A model generated the notes under the pieces. The model worked only from the letters and a program-made list of their open reading frames with translations. It made no database searches and had not been told where the DNA came from. DNA of 64,000 bases from Seribacter sp963934295 (lineage in GTDB: Bacteria > Verrucomicrobiota > Verrucomicrobiia > Opitutales > Seribacteraceae), in contig CAWVXY010000003.1 in the NCBI GenBank assembly GCA_963934295.1, positions 1 through 64,000 of the forward strand, given 5' to 3'. Positions 1 to 8,805 of this stretch are shown one piece after another (the stretch's first letter is position 1; each line of letters starts with the position of its first letter). Made by a program: the position numbers and the translations under genes.

Positions 1-249
1 CCCGACCTCCCAACCCTTTTTTTTCCACTCTCGAAATTTATCATTGGCCAGTGCGCGAGTGGGTACGGTGTATACTGCCCGCCCCTTCCAACCTGACTCA
101 ATTAATTGCTCAAAAACATAAGTTTTGCCCGCACCGGTAGGTGCATGAAGTACAAGATCACGACCATCCCTTAAAATTCCAAGTGCTTTTCTTTGCCAAG
201 AATCAGGCAAGGAAATTCGTTCTCCAAAATTACTCGTGTTCGTTTGCAT
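1..249 (-). CDS. DEAD/DEAH-box helicase, N-terminal fragment cut by the window edge
   Basis: Reading the minus strand from an ATG at 249 gives an open frame of 83 codons that runs off the left edge. It begins MQTNTSNFGERISLPDSWQ, followed by a Walker A motif in HAPTGAGKT (about residues 44-52) and then TVPTRALANDKFREW, the pattern of motifs Ia/Ib in superfamily 2 helicases. The spacing resembles large Ski2/Lhr-like or CRISPR-type DEAD helicases, but the DExH box lies outside the window. Nucleic-acid-dependent ATPase activity follows from the family; the substrate cannot be told. It is divergent from folA, with about 97 bases between them that hold no obvious Shine-Dalgarno sequence. Confidence 0.75.
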   Translation of the reverse strand, partial: MQTNTSNFGERISLPDSWQRKALGILRDGRDLVLHAPTGAGKTYVFEQLIESGWKGRAVYTVPTRALANDKFREWKKKGWEVG

Positions 250-346
250 TTGACTGGTAAACCCTTTGAATAACATATCAAGGAAATAAATCCATGAAAA
301 CCCGTCGAATAATAAATTTTTACCCAACCTCGAAACATTTTATAAA

Positions 347-823
347 TTGATAAATATCATTGTGGCTTGCGATCGAAATAACCTGATCGGCGAAAAGGGA
401 AAATTACCCTGGGATATCAGAGAAGATTGGGATTACTTTTTAAAGATCACCCAAAACGGGATTTTAATAATGGGAAGACATTGTTATGATGAATTTGAAG
501 AACATGCAAAGAATAGAAAGGTTATTGCTCTGAGCAGAAATCCTGATCACCATTTTCCTCACGCCCACAAAGCAAGTTCTCTTACTCAATCATTGCAAAT
601 GGCGAAAAATTTCAACGAGAAAACCGTTTGGATTTGCGGTGGACGGAATATTTACGAGGAAGCCCTTCCCTTAGCGGATCGTTTATACCTGACCGAAATA
701 GATGCTGAATATTCAGGTGATATTTATCTTCCAATTTGGGGTACATATTTCACAAAAGAAATTTCCTGCCAAACTCTTCAAACAAATTCAGCTGAACTGA
801 CCTTTCGCATTTTGTCCAAATAA
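347..823 (+). CDS. folA: Dihydrofolate reductase
   Basis: This 158-residue protein has the usual length of bacterial DHFR, which reduces dihydrofolate to tetrahydrofolate with NADPH in the cytosol. The N-terminal strand INIIVACDRNNLIG is followed by GKLPWDI and an acidic residue at position 27, the same number as the catalytic Asp27 of the E. coli enzyme. IMGRH (about 41-45) fits the NADPH site, and WICGGRNIYEEAL (about 95-107) is the glycine pair before helix F. DRLYLTEID and GDIYLP complete the family pattern. The start is a TTG; no ATG fits the N-terminal strand and no Shine-Dalgarno sequence is seen. No thyA is adjacent, so it looks like a single-gene unit. Confidence 0.93.
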   Translation: MINIIVACDRNNLIGEKGKLPWDIREDWDYFLKITQNGILIMGRHCYDEFEEHAKNRKVIALSRNPDHHFPHAHKASSLTQSLQMAKNFNEKTVWICGGRNIYEEALPLADRLYLTEIDAEYSGDIYLPIWGTYFTKEISCQTLQTNSAELTFRILSK

Positions 824-895
824 CTATTCATGCTCTTCCAATGCTTGCCTCGCCTACGAGGATAATTTATACAAATACATTAATTTCTACAAAGA

Positions 896-2158
896 ATGGA
901 TAAACTTAGATTTCTCACTCCTGAAAACCTAGACCAAATTCGAATTGATTTTGGAACACCCACTTTTGTCTACGACGAGGATACATTAAGAGCAAACGCA
1001 CAGGCAGTTAAGAATTTCCCCAATGCTTTTGGCCTTTTTCCCCGATATGCAATGAAATCGGCTCCAACTGCCGCTATTTTAAGAATCTTTAACCATGAAG
1101 GTCTTGGTATAGATGCAAGTTCGGAATTTGAAGTTGAACGAGCAGTTCGTTCAGGCTATGGGACCGAATCGATTTCTATGAGTACTCAGGAATTTCCTGA
1201 GAACTTTCGCTTTTGGGTTCAGGACGGAGTCAAAGTAAATCTTTGCTCTCTCAATCAAATTCATAAATTCGGGATTTGGGGTAGCGGGGAATCAGTTGGT
1301 CTGCGCTTTAATCCAGGAATGGGCTCAGGAGGTACGAATCGTACTAATGTAGGCGGACCGGCAAGTAGCTTTGGTATATGGAAGGACGATTTGGAAGAAG
1401 CGAAATCTCTTTGCAAGGATTATAATTTAAAAGTTGATCGAATCCATACTCATATCGGCTCGGGATCCGATCCTGCGGTTTGGCAAAAAGTTGCCGGAAT
1501 GAGCCTCGACTTGGTTCGGGCGTTCCCAACCGTAAAATCCCTCAATCTCGGTGGAGGTTATAAAGTAGCAAGAATGGCAGACGAAAAGGCAACAGATCTC
1601 CAGGAGATTGGAGAACCCGTGAAAAAATTATTTGAAGATTTTGCTGAGGAAACCGGAAGGAAATTAAAACTTGAGATTGAACCAGGAACTTTTCTTTTAG
1701 CACACGCATGCAGTTTAGTATCCTCCGTACAGGATGTAACATCAACCGGTTCAGATGGATATCGTTTTCTCAAACTGAACGCCGGTATGACTGAAATTTT
1801 AAGACCCAGTCTATACGGTGCCCAGCACCCTATTTTCGTTATCCCCGAAGAGGGGGAGTCCAAGTTCAGAGATGAGGTGGAACAGGTTGTCGTTGGCCAT
1901 TGTTGCGAATCAGGAGACCTCCTAACACCGGCTCCCAATGAACCAGAGTCCCTTGCTCCCCGAATGCTACCCAGAGGAGAAATCGGAGATTTCTGTGTAA
2001 TTGAAGGGGTTGGTGCATACTGCTCATCGATGTCTGCTAAAAATTATAATTCTTTCCCGGAAGCTGCAGAAGTATTAAAAAAATCAGACGGTTCTCTTTC
2101 TCTTATTCGAAAAAGACAAACATTTGAACAAATAATTGAGAACGAAGTTGTTCCGTGA
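896..2158 (+). CDS. lysA: Diaminopimelate decarboxylase-like PLP enzyme (alanine racemase fold)
   Basis: This 420-residue fold-type III PLP decarboxylase probably converts meso-diaminopimelate to lysine. Lys54 in RYAMKSAP is the expected Schiff-base lysine. The glycine loop LNLGGGYK (about 216-223), the PLP-phosphate segment EIEPGTFLLAHA (about 261-272), the CCESGD segment that holds the conserved active-site Cys, and GVGAYCSSMSAKNYNSFPE near the C-terminus all follow the Orn/DAP/Arg decarboxylase 2 pattern. The stop overlaps the start of the next gene in GTGA, so the two are almost certainly cotranscribed and translationally coupled. The substrate is assigned by family resemblance only; a diamine or another amino-acid decarboxylase of the same fold remains possible. 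Confidence 0.78.
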   Translation: MDKLRFLTPENLDQIRIDFGTPTFVYDEDTLRANAQAVKNFPNAFGLFPRYAMKSAPTAAILRIFNHEGLGIDASSEFEVERAVRSGYGTESISMSTQEFPENFRFWVQDGVKVNLCSLNQIHKFGIWGSGESVGLRFNPGMGSGGTNRTNVGGPASSFGIWKDDLEEAKSLCKDYNLKVDRIHTHIGSGSDPAVWQKVAGMSLDLVRAFPTVKSLNLGGGYKVARMADEKATDLQEIGEPVKKLFEDFAEETGRKLKLEIEPGTFLLAHACSLVSSVQDVTSTGSDGYRFLKLNAGMTEILRPSLYGAQHPIFVIPEEGESKFRDEVEQVVVGHCCESGDLLTPAPNEPESLAPRMLPRGEIGDFCVIEGVGAYCSSMSAKNYNSFPEAAEVLKKSDGSLSLIRKRQTFEQIIENEVVP

Positions 2159-3666
2159 AAACATCCGGCTTAGGTAAGTTTGCTCTTGGGCAGGCTGTAC
2201 CCAATCGAGATCATTCAGTCTGTGTAAGCCTTCCCACAGTGGATGATCTGGTCGGATACGAAGAAAAAAAGCCCGAAACATTACAAGCCATGAGTTCAGG
2301 CTATCCGAGGTTCGTCCAACATCGCTTTCTTCGCGAACTTATTGCATCGGAAGAAAAAAAAGAAAATTCTTTAGGCTTCCATAACTTTTTATTCTCACAT
2401 TCGCGGCATTGTGATGAAGCAATACAAAAATATCCTGTTCAGGATTCTATGATTAGGGAAAGGGATAAATACACTTGGTTACAAATACCCGGTCAAAATA
2501 AAGAAGTCGCTCAAATCGAATCTTTTTTACAACACACTGGGGGGCTCATATCGTCCCGACAGGCTGAGGATATTCTCCTAAAAAAGGGCCACCTTTTGAA
2601 CAGGGAAAATATCTCCGGTCATAAAGAACCATTAGAGTTTGCTCAGCGGGTCATTGCTGAAGTCCATGGCTCAGGAGTTTCTCCCAATGGAGTACTATTT
2701 GCATCATCAGGTGCAAACGCATTTTATTCTCTATTCCAAAATGCATACAATTATTCATTAAGGAAAAAGAAAAACTTTTGGATTCGATTAGGTTGGTTAT
2801 ATTTGGATACAAGCGAAACCATGAGTTTATTAGCAAATGATGACGAAATCATCACCCTTGCTAACCCAACAGACTTAATTGGTTTAAAAAAAGTTTTTCA
2901 GCAATTCGGTAGTAACATTGCCGGCGTGGTTACCGAATTCCCAACCAACCCATTATTACAATCCTGCGATCTTGAACAAGTCCGTGAATTGTGTGATCAA
3001 GTTGAAGCCATGCTTATTATTGATCCCACTATGGCTTCTCCCAAAAACTCAAAAGTTGCTGAATTTGGAGATGTTCTCGTGAATAGCCTTACAAAATATG
3101 CCAGTTGGGAAGGTGATGTTATGATAGGCAGCCTGGTATTCCCTGATCATTCCCAAATTGGTCAGGAATTATTTGACGCAACAGCAAGAACGATCTGTCC
3201 TCCTTTTGAAAGAGATCTTTTACGTCTTTGCGAACAACTCCCCATGTATCCGAGCTTTGTTGAAAAAACCAACCAGTCTTTGCTTCAAGTAGTTGATTTT
3301 CTTGAATCTAGTAATTTGGTCGAAAAAGTTTTTTGGGCCTACCAGGAGAATTCAGCTAAAAATTTCGGACAACGGGCTGGTAATGGGAAACCCGGGTGCG
3401 TAGTGAGCTTTGAAGTTAAGGGTAATTTCGAGAGGTTTTATAATCAATTATCTATGCTCAAAAGCCCGAGTTTTGGAACGGAATTTAGCCTTTGCTGCCC
3501 ATATGTTTATTTAGCACACTACAATCTGACCAAAAGCACAAAAGGAAAACAGATCTTGAAAAAAGCAGGTATTTCTCCTTATCTTTGCAGGCTTTCTGTT
3601 GGTCTCGAAAATCCGAAAGACATAATAAAAACCCTGCAGATTGCTCTGCAGGGTATGAATGAATAA
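2155..3666 (+). CDS. Cys/Met-metabolism-type PLP enzyme (cystathionine gamma-synthase-like) with N-terminal extension
   Basis: This 503-residue fold-type I PLP enzyme starts at a GTG that overlaps the preceding stop by four bases. ASSGANA (184-190) matches the loop that binds the PLP phosphate, IIDPTMASP carries Asp290 for the pyridine nitrogen, and Lys314 in SLTKYASWEGD is the probable Schiff-base lysine. The order fits the MetB/MetC/MetY family, which acts on homoserine esters, cystathionine or methionine. It is about 110 residues longer than typical MetB at the N-terminus. Pairing with a lysA-like gene joins two branches of the aspartate family. I am confident of the fold and family, not of the exact reaction. 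Confidence 0.68.
   Translation: MKTSGLGKFALGQAVPNRDHSVCVSLPTVDDLVGYEEKKPETLQAMSSGYPRFVQHRFLRELIASEEKKENSLGFHNFLFSHSRHCDEAIQKYPVQDSMIRERDKYTWLQIPGQNKEVAQIESFLQHTGGLISSRQAEDILLKKGHLLNRENISGHKEPLEFAQRVIAEVHGSGVSPNGVLFASSGANAFYSLFQNAYNYSLRKKKNFWIRLGWLYLDTSETMSLLANDDEIITLANPTDLIGLKKVFQQFGSNIAGVVTEFPTNPLLQSCDLEQVRELCDQVEAMLIIDPTMASPKNSKVAEFGDVLVNSLTKYASWEGDVMIGSLVFPDHSQIGQELFDATARTICPPFERDLLRLCEQLPMYPSFVEKTNQSLLQVVDFLESSNLVEKVFWAYQENSAKNFGQRAGNGKPGCVVSFEVKGNFERFYNQLSMLKSPSFGTEFSLCCPYVYLAHYNLTKSTKGKQILKKAGISPYLCRLSVGLENPKDIIKTLQIALQGMNE
3631..3654 (+). other. Perfect 9-bp inverted repeat inside the end of the PLP-enzyme gene
   Basis: ACCCTGCAG (3631-3639) and CTGCAGGGT (3646-3654) form a perfect stem with a 6-base loop, lying in the last codons before the stop at 3666. 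No T-run follows directly, so it is not a standard intrinsic terminator. It could protect the 3' end of the lysA-PLP transcript, or it may be a chance product of the repeated codons for Leu-Gln. Confidence 0.5.
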
Positions 3667-3687
3667 ATGAAAACTTTTTCGAGATTT

Positions 3688-4950
3688 TTACTCGAAAGAA
3701 TGGGAATCAAGTACTTTACGAATCCGTTTTTTGGAAAGACGAACAAATGAAGGAACTCCATTTTCATATGGAACCTGGACCTCCCCCTGAATCAAAGGTT
3801 GGCAGTATTTAATAAACTTTGCTGTCATACTAACCCGGTCTTCGGAGATCCAGTCTGCCGGGATTTCTTTCACCCCATTGGCAATTTCAGATAGGGGAGC
3901 AAGGCTTGTTTCACAACTGTAAGTTTCTCCCTCAGCCCGAACTAAAATAACCATTTGATCAGTCTCACCTGCAATGGCTGCCTTAACTGCTGCTTGTCCG
4001 GCCATAAACGCTTCATCATTATCAGTTTGAGAAGAACAATGAGCTGCTGCTCGTTGCCCGGTACCCAATTTCGATGAGCGTGCTTTCACGGCCAAATTCT
4101 CTTCAACTAGACCGGCAAGGAAATCACCAATTCCACCCAATTGTTGATGGCCAAAGGCATCTTGAGCGTTCGTGCTGTTGGCAACATAATTACCATCATG
4201 GTCAAGCAACCCTTCGCCAACAACGACTAAACAATACTTGTTTCTCTTTAAAACGCGCTGTACATCGTCTATAAATTGCTCTTTGGAAAAAGGCAGTTCT
4301 GGAAGATAGATCAAATGAGGAGCATCATCAGGGTTTTCCTTGCTCTTCGCAAGAGTTGCACCCGCTGCAATCCAACCCGCATTTCGTCCCATAACTTCGA
4401 CTATAGAAACAAGATCATGCTGACCCATTGCTTCATGATCCAAGGCAGTTTCACGTATTATCGAACAAATATACTTTACCACGCTACCATAACCGGGACA
4501 GTGGTCCGTCGTAACTAAATCGTTATCAATAGTCTTCGGAACGCCAATAACTCGAAGCTCGTAATTTTTTTCCTGAGCAAGTTTGGAAATTTTATCCGCA
4601 GTATCCTGGGAATCATTCCCTCCTGCATAGAAAAAATATCTTATGTTATGAGCTTCAAAAACCTCAAGAACACGTTCGTAATCTTGATCGCGTTTTAACT
4701 TAAAACGACAAGTTCCCAAGGCAGAAGCGGGGGTATAGCGAAGTCCACGAATGTTTTGTTGTGATTCTTCGGCCAGATCAATTAAATCTTCCTTAAGAAT
4801 TCCAAGCACTCCGTTCATTCCACCATATATTTCTTCAATACATGGATTATTGAGGGCTTCTGTCACTACTCCAGCAACACTTGCATTGATAACAGCGGTT
4901 GGTCCCCCGGACTGGGCGACCAAACAATTTCCAACTAATTCATCTGCCAT
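3688..4950 (-). CDS. pfp: 6-phosphofructokinase, pyrophosphate-dependent type
   Basis: This 420-residue protein phosphorylates fructose-6-phosphate in glycolysis, or runs the reverse reaction. The N-terminal loop QSGGPTAVIN (13-22) binds the phosphoryl donor. GGND at 110-113 has Asp where ATP-dependent enzymes have Gly, and PKTIDND at 138-144 carries the Lys typical of PPi-dependent enzymes. Together these two positions point to pyrophosphate as donor. GYGSVVKYI and MGRNAGWIAAGA are the sugar-phosphate site segments. It is a monocistronic minus-strand gene, convergent with the PLP-enzyme gene and divergent from nothing nearby. Being reversible, it would let the cell save ATP and also serve gluconeogenesis. 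Confidence 0.88.
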   Translation of the reverse strand: MADELVGNCLVAQSGGPTAVINASVAGVVTEALNNPCIEEIYGGMNGVLGILKEDLIDLAEESQQNIRGLRYTPASALGTCRFKLKRDQDYERVLEVFEAHNIRYFFYAGGNDSQDTADKISKLAQEKNYELRVIGVPKTIDNDLVTTDHCPGYGSVVKYICSIIRETALDHEAMGQHDLVSIVEVMGRNAGWIAAGATLAKSKENPDDAPHLIYLPELPFSKEQFIDDVQRVLKRNKYCLVVVGEGLLDHDGNYVANSTNAQDAFGHQQLGGIGDFLAGLVEENLAVKARSSKLGTGQRAAAHCSSQTDNDEAFMAGQAAVKAAIAGETDQMVILVRAEGETYSCETSLAPLSEIANGVKEIPADWISEDRVSMTAKFIKYCQPLIQGEVQVPYENGVPSFVRLSKKRIRKVLDSHSFE

Positions 4951-5062
4951 AATATTAAAAGGGTCAAATAACGAAAAAAACGCTCATCCCACAGAGGAAC
5001 GGGCAAAATGGCAATCGCAAAATAAATACTCCAACTAAGGAAAATTTGTAAAAGAGAAAAAC

Positions 5063-6487
5063 CTATAAAATAGACGGCGGTTTATAAGCCTTTGCTTCCG
5101 GGTAACGCTTATCCCATGATGCCGCTTTTTTAATAAAAGAATCCACTTGAGAATGAGCGGCTCCGACTCTCTTTTGACCTTCTTTAATTAAAGAATTAAT
5201 GACGCCAGCCTTTAAGCCCACTCTCTTATCTTTAGCGAGCCTTTTAGCCAAGTCATTCTCTTTAATCTTTCCCCTTCGTAAGTCCTTTACAGTAGCAACT
5301 GCGTGTTGCTTGATAGCTGCATGGGCATCTTCTCTTCCGGCACCCGCTTTGACCGCTTCCATCATAATTGTGGTGGAAAGTAAAAAGGGTAGATAGTGAT
5401 TAGCTTCAGCCTTGATCATAGCAGGAAAAACCTCCATCTGCCCAAGAACAGTCAAGAATGTATCCAACAATCCATCGATAGCAAAAAATGCGTCGGGCAA
5501 TGCAACTCGCCTAACAACGGAACAGGAAACATCACCCTCATTCCATTGATCACCTGAAAGACCGGAAACCATTGCAAGATGTCCATTCAAAATTGCATGA
5601 AACCCATTAATTCGTTCGCAACTTCGACTGTTCATTTTATGCGGCATCGCAGAAGAACCTGTCTGTCCTTTGGCAAAGCCTTCTCCAAGCAGTTCATGAC
5701 CAGCCATGATACGCAAAGTCTTCGCGAAGCTTGATGGTGCAGCCGCGAGACGAACCAAAATCGAAACTACTTCAAAATCAAGACTGCGTGGATAAACCTG
5801 TCCCACATTTTGCCAATTTGCAACGGCTCCAAGATGCTCCATGATCTTTCGATCAAGTTTATCCGCTTTTTCCACATTACCTAAAAGAGTAACCTGGTCC
5901 AATCGAGTCCCCACAGCCCCCTTCAGTCCGCGGTAAGGATAATTGACACATAAACTGGTCAATGCGTCGAGAACCCGCTCCAATTCCTCTCCCCAGTTTG
6001 CCATTCTTTTCCCCAGGGTCGTAACTTGAGCAGGAACATTATGAGAACGAGCGGTAAGTGGAATATCTCTGTATTCCTCTGCTTTTTGAGATAATGCCAG
6101 GAGGGCTGCAACACCTTTATCCAAAATTAGACTGAGTGAGCGGTGGATTTGGAGTTGTTCCACATTTTCAGTCAAATCACGACTTGTCATTCCCTTGTGA
6201 GCATGTTGATGACCGGCTTTTTCTGCAAATTCCTCCAATCGAGCCTTTACATCATGCTTAGTAATTTTTTCGCGTGCCTGAATGGACTCCAAGTCAACTG
6301 ATGCTTTCACTGCAATCGAAGATTTAATCGCTTTTTCTTCAATTTTTATTCCAAGGGACTTTTGCGCTTTCATCACTGCAATCCAAAACTCTCGTTCGAG
6401 AATTATTTTTCCGGTTGCAGACCAAAGATTCTTCATTGGATTCGAGGCGTATCGTTCAGCAAGAACGTTAGATATTTCGGAGTTCAT
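5063..6487 (-). CDS. purB: Adenylosuccinate lyase
   Basis: This 474-residue member of the fumarase/aspartase superfamily cleaves SAICAR and adenylosuccinate in purine synthesis. The superfamily signature GSSAMPHKMN is present at about residues 281-290, with the mobile-loop Ser. TSRDLTENVE holds the conserved T-S-x-D segment, and TARSHNVPAQVTTLGKRMA fits the TxxH catalytic region. The start MNSEISNVLAERYAS is typical of the eukaryotic-like/long PurB branch. It lies 11 bases downstream of ispH on the same strand, so the two probably form an operon, though the functions are unrelated. Confidence 0.93.
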   Translation of the reverse strand: MNSEISNVLAERYASNPMKNLWSATGKIILEREFWIAVMKAQKSLGIKIEEKAIKSSIAVKASVDLESIQAREKITKHDVKARLEEFAEKAGHQHAHKGMTSRDLTENVEQLQIHRSLSLILDKGVAALLALSQKAEEYRDIPLTARSHNVPAQVTTLGKRMANWGEELERVLDALTSLCVNYPYRGLKGAVGTRLDQVTLLGNVEKADKLDRKIMEHLGAVANWQNVGQVYPRSLDFEVVSILVRLAAAPSSFAKTLRIMAGHELLGEGFAKGQTGSSAMPHKMNSRSCERINGFHAILNGHLAMVSGLSGDQWNEGDVSCSVVRRVALPDAFFAIDGLLDTFLTVLGQMEVFPAMIKAEANHYLPFLLSTTIMMEAVKAGAGREDAHAAIKQHAVATVKDLRRGKIKENDLAKRLAKDKRVGLKAGVINSLIKEGQKRVGAAHSQVDSFIKKAASWDKRYPEAKAYKPPSIL

Positions 6488-6498
6488 AAATAAAGGGA

Positions 6499-7368
6499 TT
6501 AGAATGTCTCAAGTTTTTCGCAAACCGAACGGATAATAAATTCAGGGGTCGATGCACCTGCAGTTACACCCACGCAGTTAAAACCATCAAAGCTTTCCTT
6601 TTCAATATCTTTCGCAGTTTCAATATGAAAAGTGGGTTTTTCATAACTAGATGCAAGCTTTGCCAATTTCCGGGTATTTGCGGAATGCTTTCCGCCTATT
6701 ACCACAATAACATCAGCCCCGTCGTCCACTAATTGAACTAGGTCCGACTGCCTTTCCTTGGTCGCCCCGCAAATGGTATCAAAAATGATAAGATTTGGAT
6801 ATTTCGTGGATAATATGTGTGAAAGGTTTTTAAATTCATGGGTAAACATAGTGGACTGAGAAACCATAACCACCCCTGAAATAAAGTGCGGTAGTCTTTT
6901 CAAATCTTCCTCGTTCGTAATTACATGGCCATGCCCTTTCGCATATCCAAGCAGTCCAGCAACTTCTGGATGTTTAGGGTCCCCAAAAATAACCACTTCA
7001 TATCCGCGCTCAGCATGGGCTTTTATTTTACCAGCAATTATACCAACATCCGGACATGTGCCGTCCCGAAAAGGAAGCCCGAGGTTCTGCAGGTATTTTC
7101 TCCTGTCTGGAGAAATTCCATGAGCTCTCACTACGACGACGGATTCCTTTTCATTTTTTACGGGCAGGTCTAATTTTGAATTGCTCTGATAATCTCCGAC
7201 TTCCCTAATATCCTCCTTGCCCAGTTCCTCCATCATTTGGCTATTGTGGATAAGGGGGCCATCGGTGTAGACAGTCTTTTCTCCACCCTGAGCTTCCTCA
7301 CGGGCAACCTGAATTGCACGTTCAACGCCCCAACAGAAACCTGCACTCTTTGCTCTAATAACTTTCAT
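6499..7368 (-). CDS. ispH: 4-hydroxy-3-methylbut-2-enyl diphosphate reductase
   Basis: This 289-residue iron-sulfur enzyme makes IPP and DMAPP in the last step of the MEP isoprenoid pathway. The three cluster ligands are visible: Cys12 in SAGFCWGV, Cys105 in GTCPDVG and Cys200 in DTICGATKERQ. The diphosphate-binding histidines fall at His41 (PLIHN) and His133 (DPKHPEV). The length is slightly under the common 310 residues but no motif is missing. It is the promoter-proximal gene of a pair with purB. The isoprenoid pathway also feeds the menA-like prenyltransferase at 41-42 kb. Confidence 0.94.
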   Translation of the reverse strand: MKVIRAKSAGFCWGVERAIQVAREEAQGGEKTVYTDGPLIHNSQMMEELGKEDIREVGDYQSNSKLDLPVKNEKESVVVVRAHGISPDRRKYLQNLGLPFRDGTCPDVGIIAGKIKAHAERGYEVVIFGDPKHPEVAGLLGYAKGHGHVITNEEDLKRLPHFISGVVMVSQSTMFTHEFKNLSHILSTKYPNLIIFDTICGATKERQSDLVQLVDDGADVIVVIGGKHSANTRKLAKLASSYEKPTFHIETAKDIEKESFDGFNCVGVTAGASTPEFIIRSVCEKLETF

Positions 7369-7452
7369 TTCAGAATCTCTTCTTTAACGAGATATGAGGA
7401 GGAGTACAATATTGATTTGCAATCATTACCAAAAGAATAACAAAATAATCAT

Positions 7453-8205
7453 ATGTTTAAAGTAATCCCCCATAATTTTTTTCATTTACTCCCCATTACC
7501 TTTCTTTTTTGTTTTTCAAATATCTGGTCAGAGGAGAAAGAAAATATAAAAGAACCCGATAGTTTTTACCAAAAAGGGGAACGGACTCGAGATGGAATAG
7601 GCAAATATTATATGGGACGAGAAATCTCACAGGTTATGGGACATTTGGGTGCAGGTTGGCTCGAAAGACCCAAGAGGGAACAGGAAGAAAGAACGGACTT
7701 ATTGGTTAAAAACATGAAGCTTTCTGAATCGGACCATGTTGCTGACATAGGAGCCGGCTCGGGTTATTTTTCCTTTAGAATCTCGCCTCTTGTTCCTAAA
7801 GGAAAGGTACTTGCCGTGGATATCTCTCCCCAAATGCTCGGTATTATCAGGGCAAAGAAGAGTAAGGGTACATTTACAAATGTAGTCACTGTACAAAGCT
7901 CAATCAAAAGCACGACTTTGGACGAAGAGTCCATTGACTGTGCCCTCATTGTTGATGCTTATCATGAATTTTCTTACCCTCGAGAGATGGCTTCTTCCAT
8001 TTATAGGGCACTTAAGAAAGAGGGGAGACTGATATTAATTGAATATCGTAAGGAAGACCCTTCTGTTCCCATTAAACTTCTTCATAAAATGACACAGAAG
8101 CAGGCGATCAAAGAAATTAGCCAAGTGGGTTTCGTTTGGAAAAAAACCTTGGATTTTTTACCTCAACAGCATTTTATGGTTTTTGAAAAACCAAATAATC
8201 CTTAA
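7453..8205 (+). CDS. Class I SAM-dependent methyltransferase with N-terminal signal-like segment
   Basis: The 250-residue protein carries a Rossmann methyltransferase domain. VADIGAGSGYFSFRI (about 96-110) is motif I, and KVLAVDISPQML supplies the acidic residue that binds the SAM ribose. SIDCALIVDAYHEF and RALKKEGRLILIEY are motifs II and III. The first about 26 residues are hydrophobic (FFHLLPITFLFCFSNIWSEE) and look like a signal peptide or membrane anchor. This is odd for a SAM enzyme, because SAM is cytosolic. Proteins with this arrangement recur in Planctomycetes and Verrucomicrobia, as far as I recall, without known function. The start ATG follows a stretch with no Shine-Dalgarno sequence. 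The substrate is unknown. Confidence 0.75.
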   Translation: MFKVIPHNFFHLLPITFLFCFSNIWSEEKENIKEPDSFYQKGERTRDGIGKYYMGREISQVMGHLGAGWLERPKREQEERTDLLVKNMKLSESDHVADIGAGSGYFSFRISPLVPKGKVLAVDISPQMLGIIRAKKSKGTFTNVVTVQSSIKSTTLDEESIDCALIVDAYHEFSYPREMASSIYRALKKEGRLILIEYRKEDPSVPIKLLHKMTQKQAIKEISQVGFVWKKTLDFLPQQHFMVFEKPNNP

Positions 8206-8268
8206 TAATACGATTCTTTTTAAACTTTAATTCTTTGGCACAACCATTTCTAAAATATATCAGAAAAA

Positions 8269-8793
8269 ATGAAATTCTTAACTAACCAATACTTCCTCAT
8301 TACACTACTACCCTTTCTATCAGTTGGATTTCTTCATGCCGAAAAAATTGAAGTCGCCGGCTACAGCTTTTTATCTCCCGAAAAATGGGTATCCTCAACA
8401 CCCACTTCTAAAATGCGCAAAGCCCAATTTAATGTACCTGGAGACGATGGAAAAGATGCTGAAGTCGCTTTTTTTCATTTTGGTGGTGGTGGATCGGGTG
8501 GAGTTAAGGCTAATATTGATCGTTGGATGGGACAGTTTGAATCGCCCAAAGGAAAGATTGTAAAGAACACCGTAATTGGCGACATTCCTGTTTCTTACGC
8601 TCAGGCTCACGGTACTTTTATGAGCGGCAGTGCTTTTGGTCCGAAAACACCAAAACCAAATTATGCCCTTCTCGCCGCAATTATTTCAGGAAAAAACGGG
8701 GCCATATTTATTAAAATGACGGGGCCAAAAGAGACCGTGGAAGCACAGGTTTCAAACATGAAGAAGATGGTGCTTAATTCCCTGGATAAATAA
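8269..8793 (+). CDS. Secreted protein of unknown function
   Basis: This 174-residue protein opens with a clear signal peptide (KFLTNQYFLITLLPFLSVGF, then LHAEK, cleavage probably after HA). The mature part has a glycine-rich stretch FFHFGGGGSGGV and ends in MKKMVLNSLDK. The domain looks like a small alpha/beta protein similar to uncharacterised families from Planctomycetes and Verrucomicrobia, but I recognise no catalytic motif. It lies 63 bases after the methyltransferase on the same strand and may be cotranscribed. No function is proposed. Confidence 0.7.
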   Translation: MKFLTNQYFLITLLPFLSVGFLHAEKIEVAGYSFLSPEKWVSSTPTSKMRKAQFNVPGDDGKDAEVAFFHFGGGGSGGVKANIDRWMGQFESPKGKIVKNTVIGDIPVSYAQAHGTFMSGSAFGPKTPKPNYALLAAIISGKNGAIFIKMTGPKETVEAQVSNMKKMVLNSLDK

Positions 8794-8805
8794 CCAGAAT
8801 ATTTC

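Noticed and set aside
3674..3695. Hairpin TTCGAG/CTCGAA at the end of the phosphofructokinase gene as terminator
   Set aside because: The stem is only six bases and neither strand has a T-run at the right place.
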